NCBI RefSeq assembly: GCF_016862175.1
Contig: NZ_BOML01000027.1
Span: forward strand, 62,001-126,000
Direction of reading: 5' to 3'
Length of the DNA: 64,000 nucleotides
From: Paractinoplanes durhamensis
GTDB lineage: Bacteria > Actinomycetota > Actinomycetes > Mycobacteriales > Micromonosporaceae
Shown: piece by piece, positions 35,680 through 43,886 of the stretch
Position numbering within the stretch: position 1 is the stretch's first letter
Layout: each line of letters starts with the position of its first letter
Translations under genes and position numbers: made by a program
Notes under the pieces: model-generated
What the model saw: only the letters and a program-made list of their open reading frames with translations
What the model was told of the DNA's origin: nothing
The model's database searches: none

Positions 35680-36012
35680 ATGCACGGTTTCGTGCGCGAG
35701 TTCGTCGAAGCCTGCCGGTCGTCCGACCTGGCGGGAGTTCGGGCTGCCCTGGACGAGGACGTCTTCGCGGTGGTCGACGGCCGGGGCCCGGTCTACGGCG
35801 CCACCGCGGTCACCGCGCTGGTCGGCGCCCTGCTCTGCGGCCGGCCGGACACGTCGCTGACCGTGGAGTCGGTCAACGGCGCGGACGGGCTGGCCCTCTG
35901 GCGGGCCGGCCGGGCCCTGGTGGTGGTCGCCGTCGACGCCGAGGCGGCGCTGATCACCGCCCTCTGGATCGTGGTGAGCCCGGCCAAGCTGCGCGGCTGG
36001 CAACGGCCGTGA
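35680..36012 (+). CDS. Free-standing SnoaL-like domain resembling an ECF41 C-terminus
   Basis: 110 residues with an NTF2/SnoaL pattern: FVEACRSSDLAGVRAALDED, then VVDGRGPVYG in the place of the ECF41 DGGG motif, VESVNGADGLALWRAG, and the end ALWIVVSPAKLRGW, where SPAKL occupies the NPDKL position. There is no sigma region 2 or 4. It looks like a lone copy of the regulatory extension of the sigma factor encoded 20 bases upstream. It could compete with or titrate that domain, or bind its ligand. Function is inferred. Confidence 0.75.
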   Translation: MHGFVREFVEACRSSDLAGVRAALDEDVFAVVDGRGPVYGATAVTALVGALLCGRPDTSLTVESVNGADGLALWRAGRALVVVAVDAEAALITALWIVVSPAKLRGWQRP

Positions 36013-36101
36013 GCCTTGTATCGGGCGACCATGGCCGGCGGCCCGCCGCCGCGGCAGCGTGGTGGTCATCCACACCGGACGCGCGGGCAGCTTCCACTAC
36101 C

Positions 36102-36287
36102 GGTGGCGGGCCGGTGCGGCTCGAACATCCCGTCGTGGGGATGCTCGAGCCGCACTACCGGCGGCTCATCGACCCGGACCTGTCGCAGCAGTTGGTGATC
36201 TACGCGCCGGCCACGTCGTCGGCCGACCGGCTCCGGCTGCTGTCGGTCATCGGGCCAGCCACTCCCGATACGACGTCTTCACGATGA
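36102..36287 (+). pseudogene. 3' remnant of an XRE/MmyB-type regulator
   Basis: A frame reading VRLEHPVVGMLEPHYRRLID, then LSQQLVIYAPATSSADRLRLL, matches the C-terminal end of the MmyB-like ligand-binding domain of XRE regulators (compare RIRHPRVGDLELL in the intact gene near 41 kb). The HTH and the rest of the domain are missing upstream. The end is buried in the convergent epimerase gene. Confidence 0.5.
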
Positions 36288-36981
36288 CCGTGCCCTCCTT
36301 GGCGATCAGGGCGTCGCCCTTCGCGGCGGCGAACATGCCGGCCGTGTCGTCGGTGACCACGGTGCGCTTGTCGTCGTGCGCGGCCAGGGTGATCCGGCCC
36401 AGCTCGTCGAGCGGGAACACGTCCGGGCCCGCATAGTTGCGGGTGCCCAGCAGCGGGCTGCCCACGGTGACGTCGGCGACCGCCTGCGCCACCTCGGCCG
36501 ACGCCATCGGCTGCACAAGCGTCGCCGGCAGGCGCACCGTGTTCTCGTCGGCGGTCCAGGACAGCACCGCGTCGACGAACTCGAAGAACTGGGTGACCCG
36601 GACCACCGAGTACGGGATCGGGCCGGCCTTGAGGATGTCCTCCTGCAGCACCTTCGCCCGGTAGTAGACCAGGTCCGGCACCAGCTCGGCGCCGACGATC
36701 GACAGGATCACGGCGTGCCCGACCCCGGCGGTCTTCGCGGCCGCCAGCATGTTGTCCATGCTCGTCCGGAAGAACGCGGGCGAGGCGTCGTCGAACGTCG
36801 GCGAGTTGCTCAGATTGACCACCGCGTCCGCCCCGGCCAGGGCTTCGGCGAGCCCCGCGCCGCTGATCAGGTCGAGGCCGCTCGACGGCGAGTGCGGCAC
36901 CGCCTCGTGGCCGCCCGCGTTCAGAATCTTGACGACCTGCGAGCCGATGAGTCCGGTGCCACCGATGACAGCGATCTTCAT
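36247..36981 (-). CDS. NAD(P)-binding epimerase / NmrA-like SDR (ECF41-associated)
   Basis: 244 residues. Rossmann start MKIAVIGGTGLIGSQVVKIL and the atypical-SDR course DAVVNLSNSPTF, VILSIVGAE, YYRAKVLQEDIL. NAD-dependent epimerase-like proteins are one of the three classes regularly encoded next to ECF41 sigma genes and controlled by them. An ECF41-like promoter lies upstream, so this is the probable target gene. Substrate unknown. Confidence 0.9.
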   Translation of the reverse strand: MKIAVIGGTGLIGSQVVKILNAGGHEAVPHSPSSGLDLISGAGLAEALAGADAVVNLSNSPTFDDASPAFFRTSMDNMLAAAKTAGVGHAVILSIVGAELVPDLVYYRAKVLQEDILKAGPIPYSVVRVTQFFEFVDAVLSWTADENTVRLPATLVQPMASAEVAQAVADVTVGSPLLGTRNYAGPDVFPLDELGRITLAAHDDKRTVVTDDTAGMFAAAKGDALIAKEGTVIVKTSYREWLAR

Positions 36982-37013
36982 TGTCCTGCCCTCCTGTTGG
37001 GTTCGACAGCTCA

Positions 37014-37040
37014 GACAGGGCAGGCGCCGGATCTGTGACA
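37014..37040 (-). promoter_or_regulatory. ECF41-type promoter of the epimerase gene
   Basis: On the minus strand: a perfect TGTCACA (-35), 16-base spacer, then TGTC, one base from the consensus CGTC. It lies 33 bases upstream of the epimerase ATG. The spacer length equals that of the motif at 35643-35669. Confidence 0.65.
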
Positions 37041-37127
37041 GGCCGCCGCCGGCTGTCTGATTCCGACCTCGCCGTGCGTCATTGATGCAGGGCCGGCCCG
37101 AAGGGGGCCGGGAACGGGAGGCCGAAG

Positions 37128-38282
37128 GTGAACCAACGCTTGGCCGCGACCGCCGTGTTCTTCGTCAACGGGCTCACGATGTCGACCTATATCGTGCGCG
37201 CCCCGTCGATCAAGGCGGCTTACCACCTCAGCGACGGGCAGTTCGGGTCGGCCGGCCTCCTGTTCGCCCTCGCGGCGCTCGCCTGCATGCAGGCGGTGGG
37301 TCCGCTGGCGGCCCGGGTGGGTGTGCGCAGGGTGCTGTGCGTGACCCTCACGGTCATGCCGCTGCTGCTGGCCGGCCTCGCCGTCGCCGGCGATCCGCGA
37401 TGGTTCGTCGCCTGCACCACGATGCTGGGTGCGGTGCACGGCACCACCGATGCGGCGATGAACAGCCTTGCGGTCGCGGTCGAGCGGCGGGCCGGGCGGC
37501 CCGTCCTCAACGGCTGCCACGCGGCGTGGAGCATCAGCACGGTCGTGGCGGCATCGTCGACCGCCGCCCTGGCCCGTGTCGGCGTCGGTCTCGGCGTCCA
37601 TCTGGTCGCCTCGGGCGCGCTGCTGCTGGTGGCCGGGGTGGTGGTGGGCCGGTGTATGCCGCACGTCGAAGACGCGAACGTCCGCGGCACCTCCGCGGAC
37701 CGGGTCGGCGTGCGCCACGGATGGAGCCGCGCCCTGCTCACGCTCGGCCTGACCGCCACCGCGGTGATGATCTGCGAAGGTGGCGTGCTCGGATGGGGCG
37801 GCATCTTCCTGCACGACCATCGGCACGCCACCCTCACCGTTGCCGCCATCGCGATCACCGCCTACACCGGTGGACAGACCCTCGGCCGGCTCGGCGGCGA
37901 TGCGATCGCCGACCGTACCGGCGGCCGCGCGCTGTTCCGGCTGGGCGCCGCGGTCGCCACCGGCGGACTCGCGATCGCGCTGCTGGTGCCGGACCCCATC
38001 ACCGCGGTGGCCGGGTTCGCGGTGGCCGGGATCGGCTCGTCGGTGTTGATCCCGCTGACCTTCAGCGCCGTCGGCCGCCGGCCGGGCATACCCACGGCGA
38101 CACTGGTAGCGCGCATGACGACCTTCACCTACACCGGAATTCTGCTCGCCCCGGCCCTGATCGGCTGGACGGCCGAACGGATCGGTCTCGGCCTGACGAT
38201 GACCGCCCTGCTGCCTCTGATGGCCCTCGTGGCGGTGATCCCCCGGCCCTCGACCGACGACCCTGCCGAACGCCCGCAGTGA
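37128..38282 (+). CDS. MFS transporter
   Basis: 384 residues, about 12 membrane helices, beginning at GTG (MNQRLAATAVFFVNGLTMS when translated). The loop-2 motif GPLAARVGVRRVL and GCHAAWSIS in helix 5 are typical of the FucP/YbjJ-like branch. A broad-range exporter or sugar porter is likely. GGGAG lies upstream. No adjacent regulator is evident. Confidence 0.85.
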   Translation: MNQRLAATAVFFVNGLTMSTYIVRAPSIKAAYHLSDGQFGSAGLLFALAALACMQAVGPLAARVGVRRVLCVTLTVMPLLLAGLAVAGDPRWFVACTTMLGAVHGTTDAAMNSLAVAVERRAGRPVLNGCHAAWSISTVVAASSTAALARVGVGLGVHLVASGALLLVAGVVVGRCMPHVEDANVRGTSADRVGVRHGWSRALLTLGLTATAVMICEGGVLGWGGIFLHDHRHATLTVAAIAITAYTGGQTLGRLGGDAIADRTGGRALFRLGAAVATGGLAIALLVPDPITAVAGFAVAGIGSSVLIPLTFSAVGRRPGIPTATLVARMTTFTYTGILLAPALIGWTAERIGLGLTMTALLPLMALVAVIPRPSTDDPAERPQ

Positions 38283-38328
38283 CCGTCATGGATCATATGG
38301 CGGTCGCACGGGGTAGCTGGAGGTTTTG

Positions 38329-39114
38329 GTGGCGGTCGAGGTTCGGATTCCGGCTGGATTTGTGTCAACGGGTTGGGGCACGCCCACGGTGTGCGCCCGG
38401 CACGGCGAACCGGCCGTGGAGCACAAACGCGTGCAGTTCGTGTCGAGCGTTTCGCCGTTCGCCTATCTGCTGGTCTTGCTCGGTCTGATCGGACTGATCG
38501 TCCTGGCGATCATCATCAGCAGCAACCGGAAACAGGTCATGGCGACGGCCTGGCCGTTCTGTCCGCAGTGCCTGCAACGACGCGTGAAGTCGCTCTACGT
38601 CGGTGCCGGCGTGCTCTTCGCCGGCCTCGTCCTGTGCGTCGGGTCGGTGGCGATCTCCTCCTCGGAGGGCGCGATCGGCACCGGCCTGCTGCTCGGCATC
38701 GTGGTGCTCATCACCGGCGCGATCGCCCTGGTCCGGTCGAACTGGCCGATCGTCGCCGGCGGCCGGGTGATCGAGAGCGGACAGCGGGTCGAGTTCCGCC
38801 GCGCGCACGAGACGTTCGCCGCGCAGGCGCTGGCCGCGGAGCAGGCGGCGGCCCAGCACTACGCAGCCCAGCAGGCGGCCTACGCCGCCGCTTACGACGC
38901 ACAGCAGGCCGCCGCCTACGCCGGACCACCTCCGGGCGTCCAGCCATACGCCGCTCCCGACGCGGCGGCTCCCCCGTCACCGCCGCAGCCGTCGCCCGTC
39001 GCCGACGACCCGCAGCCGGCCCCGGCCACACCTGCGGATGCCCTGTCCACGCCCGCCGCGCCGCCGGACGCTCTGGCCCCGCCGGCCGACCCGCCGCGCG
39101 CCGACCAGCCCTGA
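38329..39114 (+). CDS. Membrane protein with three helices and Ala/Pro-rich tail
   Basis: 261 residues. The membrane segments are PFAYLLVLLGLIGLIVLAII, LYVGAGVLFAGLVLCVGSVA and IGTGLLLGIVVLITGAIALV. A CPQC pair between the first two could bind zinc. The last 110 residues are low-complexity Ala, Gln and Pro. The GTG start has GGAGG five bases ahead. No family recognised; the tail suggests a cytoplasmic or wall-spanning scaffold. Confidence 0.65.
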   Translation: MAVEVRIPAGFVSTGWGTPTVCARHGEPAVEHKRVQFVSSVSPFAYLLVLLGLIGLIVLAIIISSNRKQVMATAWPFCPQCLQRRVKSLYVGAGVLFAGLVLCVGSVAISSSEGAIGTGLLLGIVVLITGAIALVRSNWPIVAGGRVIESGQRVEFRRAHETFAAQALAAEQAAAQHYAAQQAAYAAAYDAQQAAAYAGPPPGVQPYAAPDAAAPPSPPQPSPVADDPQPAPATPADALSTPAAPPDALAPPADPPRADQP

Positions 39115-39156
39115 TCCTCGGACTCCCCTGGTTCGCGCCGGTCGGCGGCGCGCTGT

Positions 39157-40113
39157 CTAGCTCGCGCTCTCCCTGGTGAAGTAGGGCTCGGCTGCCTCCA
39201 GGCGCGGCACCGGGACGCCCCGCCTGTGCGCTTCGGCCAAGGTGTCGCGGCATACCGCGCGCAGTTCCTCGGGGTTGGCGTGCGCCTCCATCACCCGGCG
39301 CATCGGCGGGAAGTGGCCGAAGAGCCAGGCGAGTACCGGGGCCGCCAGCCGGACGGGCGCCCGGTAGAGCAGGGTCTCACCGCGATGCCGGCTCAGGTCG
39401 ACGTTGCGGGCCTCGACGAGTGGTAGCAGTTCGCGGGTGGCGAGCAGCGCCTCAAGGACGCTGCCCGGGTTCCCGGCCAGGCTGCCCAGCGAGCCCAGCT
39501 TCAGGCTCTGGGTGTGCAGGCCCGCGTTCTGCACGAAGTGGATCGCCAGCCAGCCGCGGAAGTCGTTGCTCTCCTGGACTCGGAAGCCGGCACCCCGGAA
39601 TGCCGCGCGGACGGCCCGGTCGCGCTCGGTCGGCGCCGATCCGTCGAGCGTGCCGAAGAAGACGATGGGCAGTAGCGATCCGTGGAGCACGCCGTCGTCG
39701 CCGAAGCCGCCGCCGGCGCCGGGGAAGCCCCAGACCACCTGGCCGGGCGGGAAGGGGCTGGTCGCCTCCGCCGGCTCGGTCCAGAGGTTGTTGAAGACGA
39801 GCACCGTGGCCCCGCCCACCAGCGGCCCCAGGAACGCCGCGACCTGCGGGAAGCTGTAGTGCTGCACGCTCACCACGATCAGGTCGAAGTCGTGGTCCGG
39901 CTCCAGCGACTCGCGGTAGCGCACCGGCCACTTGTCGGTGACCCGCTGACCCCAGAACCGGCGCCGCGCGTCGAGCAGGTCGAGGTCGATCGCTTCCCCG
40001 TACTGCGCCGCGCGACCCGGCCGCACGTAGAACTCGACCTCGTGCCCGGCCCGCTCCAGGGCCCACCCGTACATCGCGCCGATCACGCCACGGCCGAACA
40101 TCAGGATCTTCAC
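39157..40113 (-). CDS. Ketopantoate reductase-like (ApbA/PanE) oxidoreductase
   Basis: 318 residues. Starts MKILMFGRGVIGAMYGWALE with the Rossmann GxGxxG. FDLIVVSVQHYSFPQVAAFL and LVFNNLWTEPAEA follow the ApbA pattern. The C-terminal helical domain carries KLGSLGSLAGNPGSVLEAL. Divergence from biosynthetic PanE suggests a secondary role in reducing a 2-keto acid. It is divergent from a TetR gene with two operators between them. Confidence 0.85.
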   Translation of the reverse strand: MKILMFGRGVIGAMYGWALERAGHEVEFYVRPGRAAQYGEAIDLDLLDARRRFWGQRVTDKWPVRYRESLEPDHDFDLIVVSVQHYSFPQVAAFLGPLVGGATVLVFNNLWTEPAEATSPFPPGQVVWGFPGAGGGFGDDGVLHGSLLPIVFFGTLDGSAPTERDRAVRAAFRGAGFRVQESNDFRGWLAIHFVQNAGLHTQSLKLGSLGSLAGNPGSVLEALLATRELLPLVEARNVDLSRHRGETLLYRAPVRLAAPVLAWLFGHFPPMRRVMEAHANPEELRAVCRDTLAEAHRRGVPVPRLEAAEPYFTRESAS

Positions 40114-40136
40114 GCCGCCACCTTATGGCTAGAATC

Positions 40137-40175
40137 GGAGACAATCTCCACTTCCAAAATATGGAGACAGTTTCC
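40137..40175. promoter_or_regulatory. Two GGAGACArTyTCC operators
   Basis: GGAGACAATCTCC (40137-40149, perfect GGAGA/TCTCC arms) and GGAGACAGTTTCC (40163-40175, one mismatch) have centres 26 bases apart. They lie in the gap between the ketopantoate-reductase-like gene and the TetR gene, the classic layout for one repressor controlling both. Confidence 0.75.
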
Positions 40176-40197
40176 GTTTGTCAAAGTGAGGCCCGCC

Positions 40198-40761
40198 GTG
40201 ACCACCGCCAAGCCGCTCCGAGCCGACGCCCGGCGCAACCGCGACGCCCTGCTCACCAAGGCCCGCGAGCTCTTCGACGGCGGCTGCTTCAACCTGCGCT
40301 TCGACGACTTCGCCAAGCTGGCCGGCGTGGGCATCGGCACCCTGTACCGCCACTTCCCCACCCGCGAGGCCCTGGCCGAGGCGGTCTACCACGAAGAGAT
40401 CGTCGCGATGTGCGCCCGAGCCCAGGAGCTACAGGCCACGCTCCCCGCCGACGAGGCGCTGGCAGCCTTCCTCCGCGGTTTCGTCACCCACCTGGACACC
40501 CACCGCGGCTTGGCCCAGACCTTGAGCACGCTGACGGCCACCCGCTCCGAGGCATTGACCGAGGGCGGCCAGGCCTTGGGCGAGGCCGTGGCCGGACTGC
40601 TTAACGCCGCCGCCGAGGCCGGCGCCATCCGCAACGACGTGGGCGCCGGCGCCGTCATGATGGCCTTGCACGGTATCTGCGCCGCCTATGACCAACCCGA
40701 ATGCCTGACCGACGCGGACGGCGTCATCACTCTCGTCCTCGACGGCCTCCGCCGACGATGA
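40198..40761 (+). CDS. TetR-family regulator
   Basis: 187 residues. The HTH reads FDDFAKLAGVGIGTLYRHFP (about 36-55) after RADARRNRDALL. The C-terminal domain has TRSEALTEGGQALGEAVAGL, common in TetR repressors of reductase genes. The GTG following GTGAGG was chosen; the long open frame upstream is antisense to the neighbouring gene. Its stop lies in the loop of a terminator hairpin. Confidence 0.88.
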   Translation: MTTAKPLRADARRNRDALLTKARELFDGGCFNLRFDDFAKLAGVGIGTLYRHFPTREALAEAVYHEEIVAMCARAQELQATLPADEALAAFLRGFVTHLDTHRGLAQTLSTLTATRSEALTEGGQALGEAVAGLLNAAAEAGAIRNDVGAGAVMMALHGICAAYDQPECLTDADGVITLVLDGLRRR

Positions 40762-40781
40762 GCACGACGGCGGAGGCCGTC
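40741..40781. terminator. Bidirectional terminator between TetR and XRE genes
   Basis: A perfect 14-bp stem (GACGGCCTCCGCCG with its complement) closes a 13-base loop. The left arm forms the last TetR codons and the loop contains its TGA. The convergent XRE gene ends 12 bases beyond. Confidence 0.75.
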
Positions 40782-40792
40782 GAGGGCTGAGG

Positions 40793-41608
40793 TCAGGGAA
40801 CGATGGCGCCGGGGAGCAGCTCGGTCAGGGCGGTGGCGGAGCGGGAGCCGGGCTCGGCGTGCAGCAGCAGGGCCTCCAGGCCGGCGGTGCCGGCGACCTT
40901 GAACTTCTCGACCAGTAGTTCCAGGTCGCCTACCCGTGGGTGGCGGATTCGCAGGGGGCCGCTCTGGGCCGCTCGCACGTCGTGTCGCGCCCACAGCTGG
41001 CGGAAGCGGTCGCTCTTCATCGACAGCTCACCTATCAGGGCGTGCAGTCGCTCGTCGTCGGTTTCGGCGCCGATCTGGGCTCGCAAGTGGGCCACCACGG
41101 CTGCCGTCTGGTGCTCCCAGTCGGGCTGGTGGGCCCGGGTTGCCTTGTCCACGAACAGAGAGCGCAACCGGTTGACGCCGGGCGTCAGGTCCGGGGCCAG
41201 TGCGCGGGCCAGCGGGTTGGCGGCCAGCACGTCGCTGTATTTGTTGAAGACGATGGCGGGCACGTTGATGGTCTGTAGCAGGAGCTCCAAGCTTCGGGGC
41301 ACCTGCTCCTCGCGCCGGGGTGGGCGGCGGCGGGACTTCGGCTGGGCCAGGGCGCTCAGGTAGGCCGTACCCTCCGCATCGAGCTGTAGCACCGCGGCCA
41401 GTGAGTCGATCACCTGGGGTGATGGGCTTCGGTCTCGGCCCCGCTCCAGGCGCAGGTAATACTCCACGCTGATGCCGGCCAGCATGGCCACCTCCTCGCG
41501 GCGCAGACCGGGCACCCGCCGCAGGCCGTGGCCGGGTGGCAGGCCCGCCTCGGCCGGAGTGACCAGCTCCCGCCGGGCGCGCAGGAAATCCCCGAGGGCG
41601 TTGTCCAT
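40793..41608 (-). CDS. XRE-family regulator with MmyB-like domain
   Basis: 271 residues. The HTH covers about 20-80: RRVPGLRREEVAMLAGISVE followed by YYLRLERGRD. The MmyB-like ligand-binding domain then has VFNKYSDVLAANPLARAL and the end RIRHPRVGDLELLVEKF. The ATG in MDNALGDFLRARRE is the family start. Divergent from an SDR gene, a pairing seen very often, so it probably represses that gene. Confidence 0.92.
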   Translation of the reverse strand: MDNALGDFLRARRELVTPAEAGLPPGHGLRRVPGLRREEVAMLAGISVEYYLRLERGRDRSPSPQVIDSLAAVLQLDAEGTAYLSALAQPKSRRRPPRREEQVPRSLELLLQTINVPAIVFNKYSDVLAANPLARALAPDLTPGVNRLRSLFVDKATRAHQPDWEHQTAAVVAHLRAQIGAETDDERLHALIGELSMKSDRFRQLWARHDVRAAQSGPLRIRHPRVGDLELLVEKFKVAGTAGLEALLLHAEPGSRSATALTELLPGAIVP

Positions 41609-41711
41609 GAGGCCACGGTAGGTCGCGGCGCGAGGCGGTGGGGTGTCCCTGCTACTACCCGGAACAGCGGGGAACTCCCGCGGGTGGCGACAGCGGCCGA
41701 CGATCTTCGGC

Positions 41712-42539
41712 ATGACAACTCGCACCTGGTTCATCACCGGTATCAACAGTGGCTTCGGGCGGGAGCTGGCCGAACAGCTCCTCGATCGCGGGGATCGGGT
41801 CGCCGGCACCGTGCGGCGGGCCGGCTCGGTCGATGATCTGCGGCAGAAGCACGGCGATCAACTCTGGGTCGGCGATCTCGACGTCACCGACCTGGGCCGG
41901 GTCCGTGCGGTCGTCGACGCCGCCTTCGCCGCGCACGGGCGGATCGATGTGGTGGTCAGCAACGCCGGCTACGGGCTGTTCGGGGCGGCCGAAGAAGTCA
42001 CCGACGAGCAGGTCGAGCATCAGATCGCCACCAACCTGCTCGGGTCGATCCAGACCGCCCGGGCCGCGCTCCCCCATCTGCGGGCGCAGGGCGGTGGGCG
42101 GCTGATCCAGATCTCCTCGGTCGCCGGGCTGGCCGCGCACCCGGGCGCGTCGCTCTATCACGCGGCCAAGTGGGGTGTCGAAGGCTTCATGGAGGCGCTC
42201 GCCCAGGAGGTCGCGCCCCTCGGGATCGGGGTGACGCTCGTCGAGCCGGGCGGGGCGCGCACCCGGTTCGCCGGCGGCAGCGTGCGGATCGCCGAGCCGC
42301 TCGCCGCCTACGCCGGGACGCCGGCCGCGTTCGTGCAGACCTTCCGGGCGAACCCGCCGGCGCTGCTCGGCGATCCGGCCAGGATGATGGCCCGGGTGAT
42401 CGAGAGCGCCGACCGGGAACCCGCCCCGCTGCGGCTGGTCCTGGGCAGCGACTCCTATCAGGCCGTGACCGCGGCGCTGCGGGCCCGCCTGGCTCAGATC
42501 GAGCCACAGGCGACCAACGCGGCGTCGACCGACGCTTAG
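41712..42539 (+). CDS. Short-chain dehydrogenase/reductase
   Basis: 275 residues of classical SDR. Cofactor motif TGINSGFGRELAEQLL (TGxxxGxG), NAG in VVSNAGYGLFG, catalytic Ser in QISSVAGL and YHAAK (Tyr and Lys near 154 and 158). NADP is likely, given the RR after the second strand. Divergent from the XRE/MmyB gene. Confidence 0.92.
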   Translation: MTTRTWFITGINSGFGRELAEQLLDRGDRVAGTVRRAGSVDDLRQKHGDQLWVGDLDVTDLGRVRAVVDAAFAAHGRIDVVVSNAGYGLFGAAEEVTDEQVEHQIATNLLGSIQTARAALPHLRAQGGGRLIQISSVAGLAAHPGASLYHAAKWGVEGFMEALAQEVAPLGIGVTLVEPGGARTRFAGGSVRIAEPLAAYAGTPAAFVQTFRANPPALLGDPARMMARVIESADREPAPLRLVLGSDSYQAVTAALRARLAQIEPQATNAASTDA

Positions 42540-42685
42540 TGGCCGTCTCGCAACCCGTTTCCGCAGCGAGTAAGAGGAGCATCAGAGCGAACCATGAGAA
42601 AACCTATGTCGCGGTGATCAAGTGTGCCATTACCGTGCGAGCCGACACTGTGGAACGGCCGGGTCCTTGAAAGGGGAGTCCTCTG

Positions 42686-43219
42686 GTGGGCATTGACGTC
42701 ATCGTCGTGAACGGCGGGTCCAGTTCGGGTAAGTCCGGCATTGTCCGCTGCCTCAAGGCGATCCTTGCCCAGCCGTGGATCAATATGGGTGTGGACGACC
42801 TGGTCGACCGCCTGCCGCCCGCCCTCCTCGAGTCCGGCTCCGGTATCTCCTTCGGGCAGGGCGGCGAAGTGGTCCTCGGCGCGGACTGGCGAGCAATCGA
42901 GACTGCCTGGACAACGGGTGTCGCCGCCATGGCCCGAGCGGGCGCACGGATCATCATCGATGACGTCTTCCTCGACGGCAGGACCTCGCAGGAGCGCCTC
43001 CGCCGCCACCTCGACGGCCTGGAGGTGCTGTGGGTCGGTGTGCACTGCGCGCCAGCGGCCGCCACGGCGCGGGAGTTCGCCCGAGGCGACCGAGTATTCG
43101 GGATGGCCGCGCTACAGGCTGAAACCGTGCACAAGGGCGTCGTGTACGACGTCGAGGTCGACACCACACACGCCGAATCGCTGGACTGCGCCCGTACCAT
43201 CGCCCAGCACGTGCATTGA
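42686..43219 (+). CDS. cpt: Chloramphenicol 3-O-phosphotransferase-like protein
   Basis: 177 residues. P-loop GGSSSGKS (10-17), then GIVRCLKAIL and GVDDL with Asp 37, the position of the catalytic Asp of Streptomyces venezuelae CPT. ARAGARIIIDDVF, VLWVGVHC and YDVEVDTTHAES also match that enzyme closely. It would inactivate chloramphenicol by phosphorylation, though some homologues act on other substrates. The GTG start follows AAGGGGAG. A 7-codon frame (42594-42617) in the 146-base leader might be an attenuator, but this is weak. Confidence 0.88.
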   Translation: MGIDVIVVNGGSSSGKSGIVRCLKAILAQPWINMGVDDLVDRLPPALLESGSGISFGQGGEVVLGADWRAIETAWTTGVAAMARAGARIIIDDVFLDGRTSQERLRRHLDGLEVLWVGVHCAPAAATAREFARGDRVFGMAALQAETVHKGVVYDVEVDTTHAESLDCARTIAQHVH

Positions 43220-43384
43220 CGTCGATCGTGGCCTTAGCGGAGAGGCCGGGCCCACCAACCCGCTCCTGATTCATAAGGAGCTGCGGGACCAGCGACAGCC
43301 AGCCCCGAGCACCGCGCTTCGCACCGCTCATCCCGCGAGCGTAGAACCGGCCCCAACCCGATCTTGGAGCAGCAAGACAGGCAC

Positions 43385-43816
43385 TTAGCCGAGCGCCTTC
43401 GCCAGGGCCTCGGCGTTCTTCTTGTCCACCCGGGGGAACGTCAGTGAGATGCCGTCGCCCTCGGTGCCGAACGCCAGGCGCAGCAGGCTCACGACGCCCC
43501 ACTTGGTCTCGGCGAGGGTGACCGTCTCGCGCGGCACCTCGCCGAGGATCTTGTCGCCGGGGCCGCCCATGAAGGTCTGCGGCAGGAAGATGAGCCGGCG
43601 GTCGGTGACCACGACGAACTGCTTCTTGGCCTTGGTGAGGTCGTGCGACAGCAGCGCGCCGCCGGCGCCGGTGAGCAGGCCCTGCTGGGCGACCACACTG
43701 AACCGGCCGGACGAGAACTTCCCGACCATCGCCCTGGTCGCGACGATCGGCGTCTCGCCCTGCTGGAGGATCGGACCGGCCTTCTCGAACGCGCGTGTCT
43801 GCAGCTTCTCTTGCAT
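43385..43816 (-). CDS. Bacterial PH-domain-like protein
   Basis: 143 residues without membrane segments. EKAGPILQQGETPIVATRAM, KKQFVVVTDRRLIFLPQTF and GEVPRETVTLAETKWG give the beta-strand order of the bPH/YokE-like fold. These are small cytoplasmic proteins of unknown role. The 165 bases to the CPT stop hold only a weak hairpin (GCTCCT/AGGAGC). Confidence 0.7.
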   Translation of the reverse strand: MQEKLQTRAFEKAGPILQQGETPIVATRAMVGKFSSGRFSVVAQQGLLTGAGGALLSHDLTKAKKQFVVVTDRRLIFLPQTFMGGPGDKILGEVPRETVTLAETKWGVVSLLRLAFGTEGDGISLTFPRVDKKNAEALAKALG

Positions 43817-43886
43817 GATTTCCCCGTTTTCTCGATGACGAACGCGGAGATGCTACGACCCGCCGATCCCCGTCGGCGACCCCGTT

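Noticed and set aside
42594-42617. Seven-codon leader frame upstream of cpt as an attenuator
   Set aside because: The nearest GAGG is too far for a ribosome site and no alternative hairpins are evident, so it is not listed as a feature.
43240-43290. Hairpin GCTCCT…AGGAGC after cpt as terminator
   Set aside because: Only six base pairs with an eight-base loop, too weak to call.
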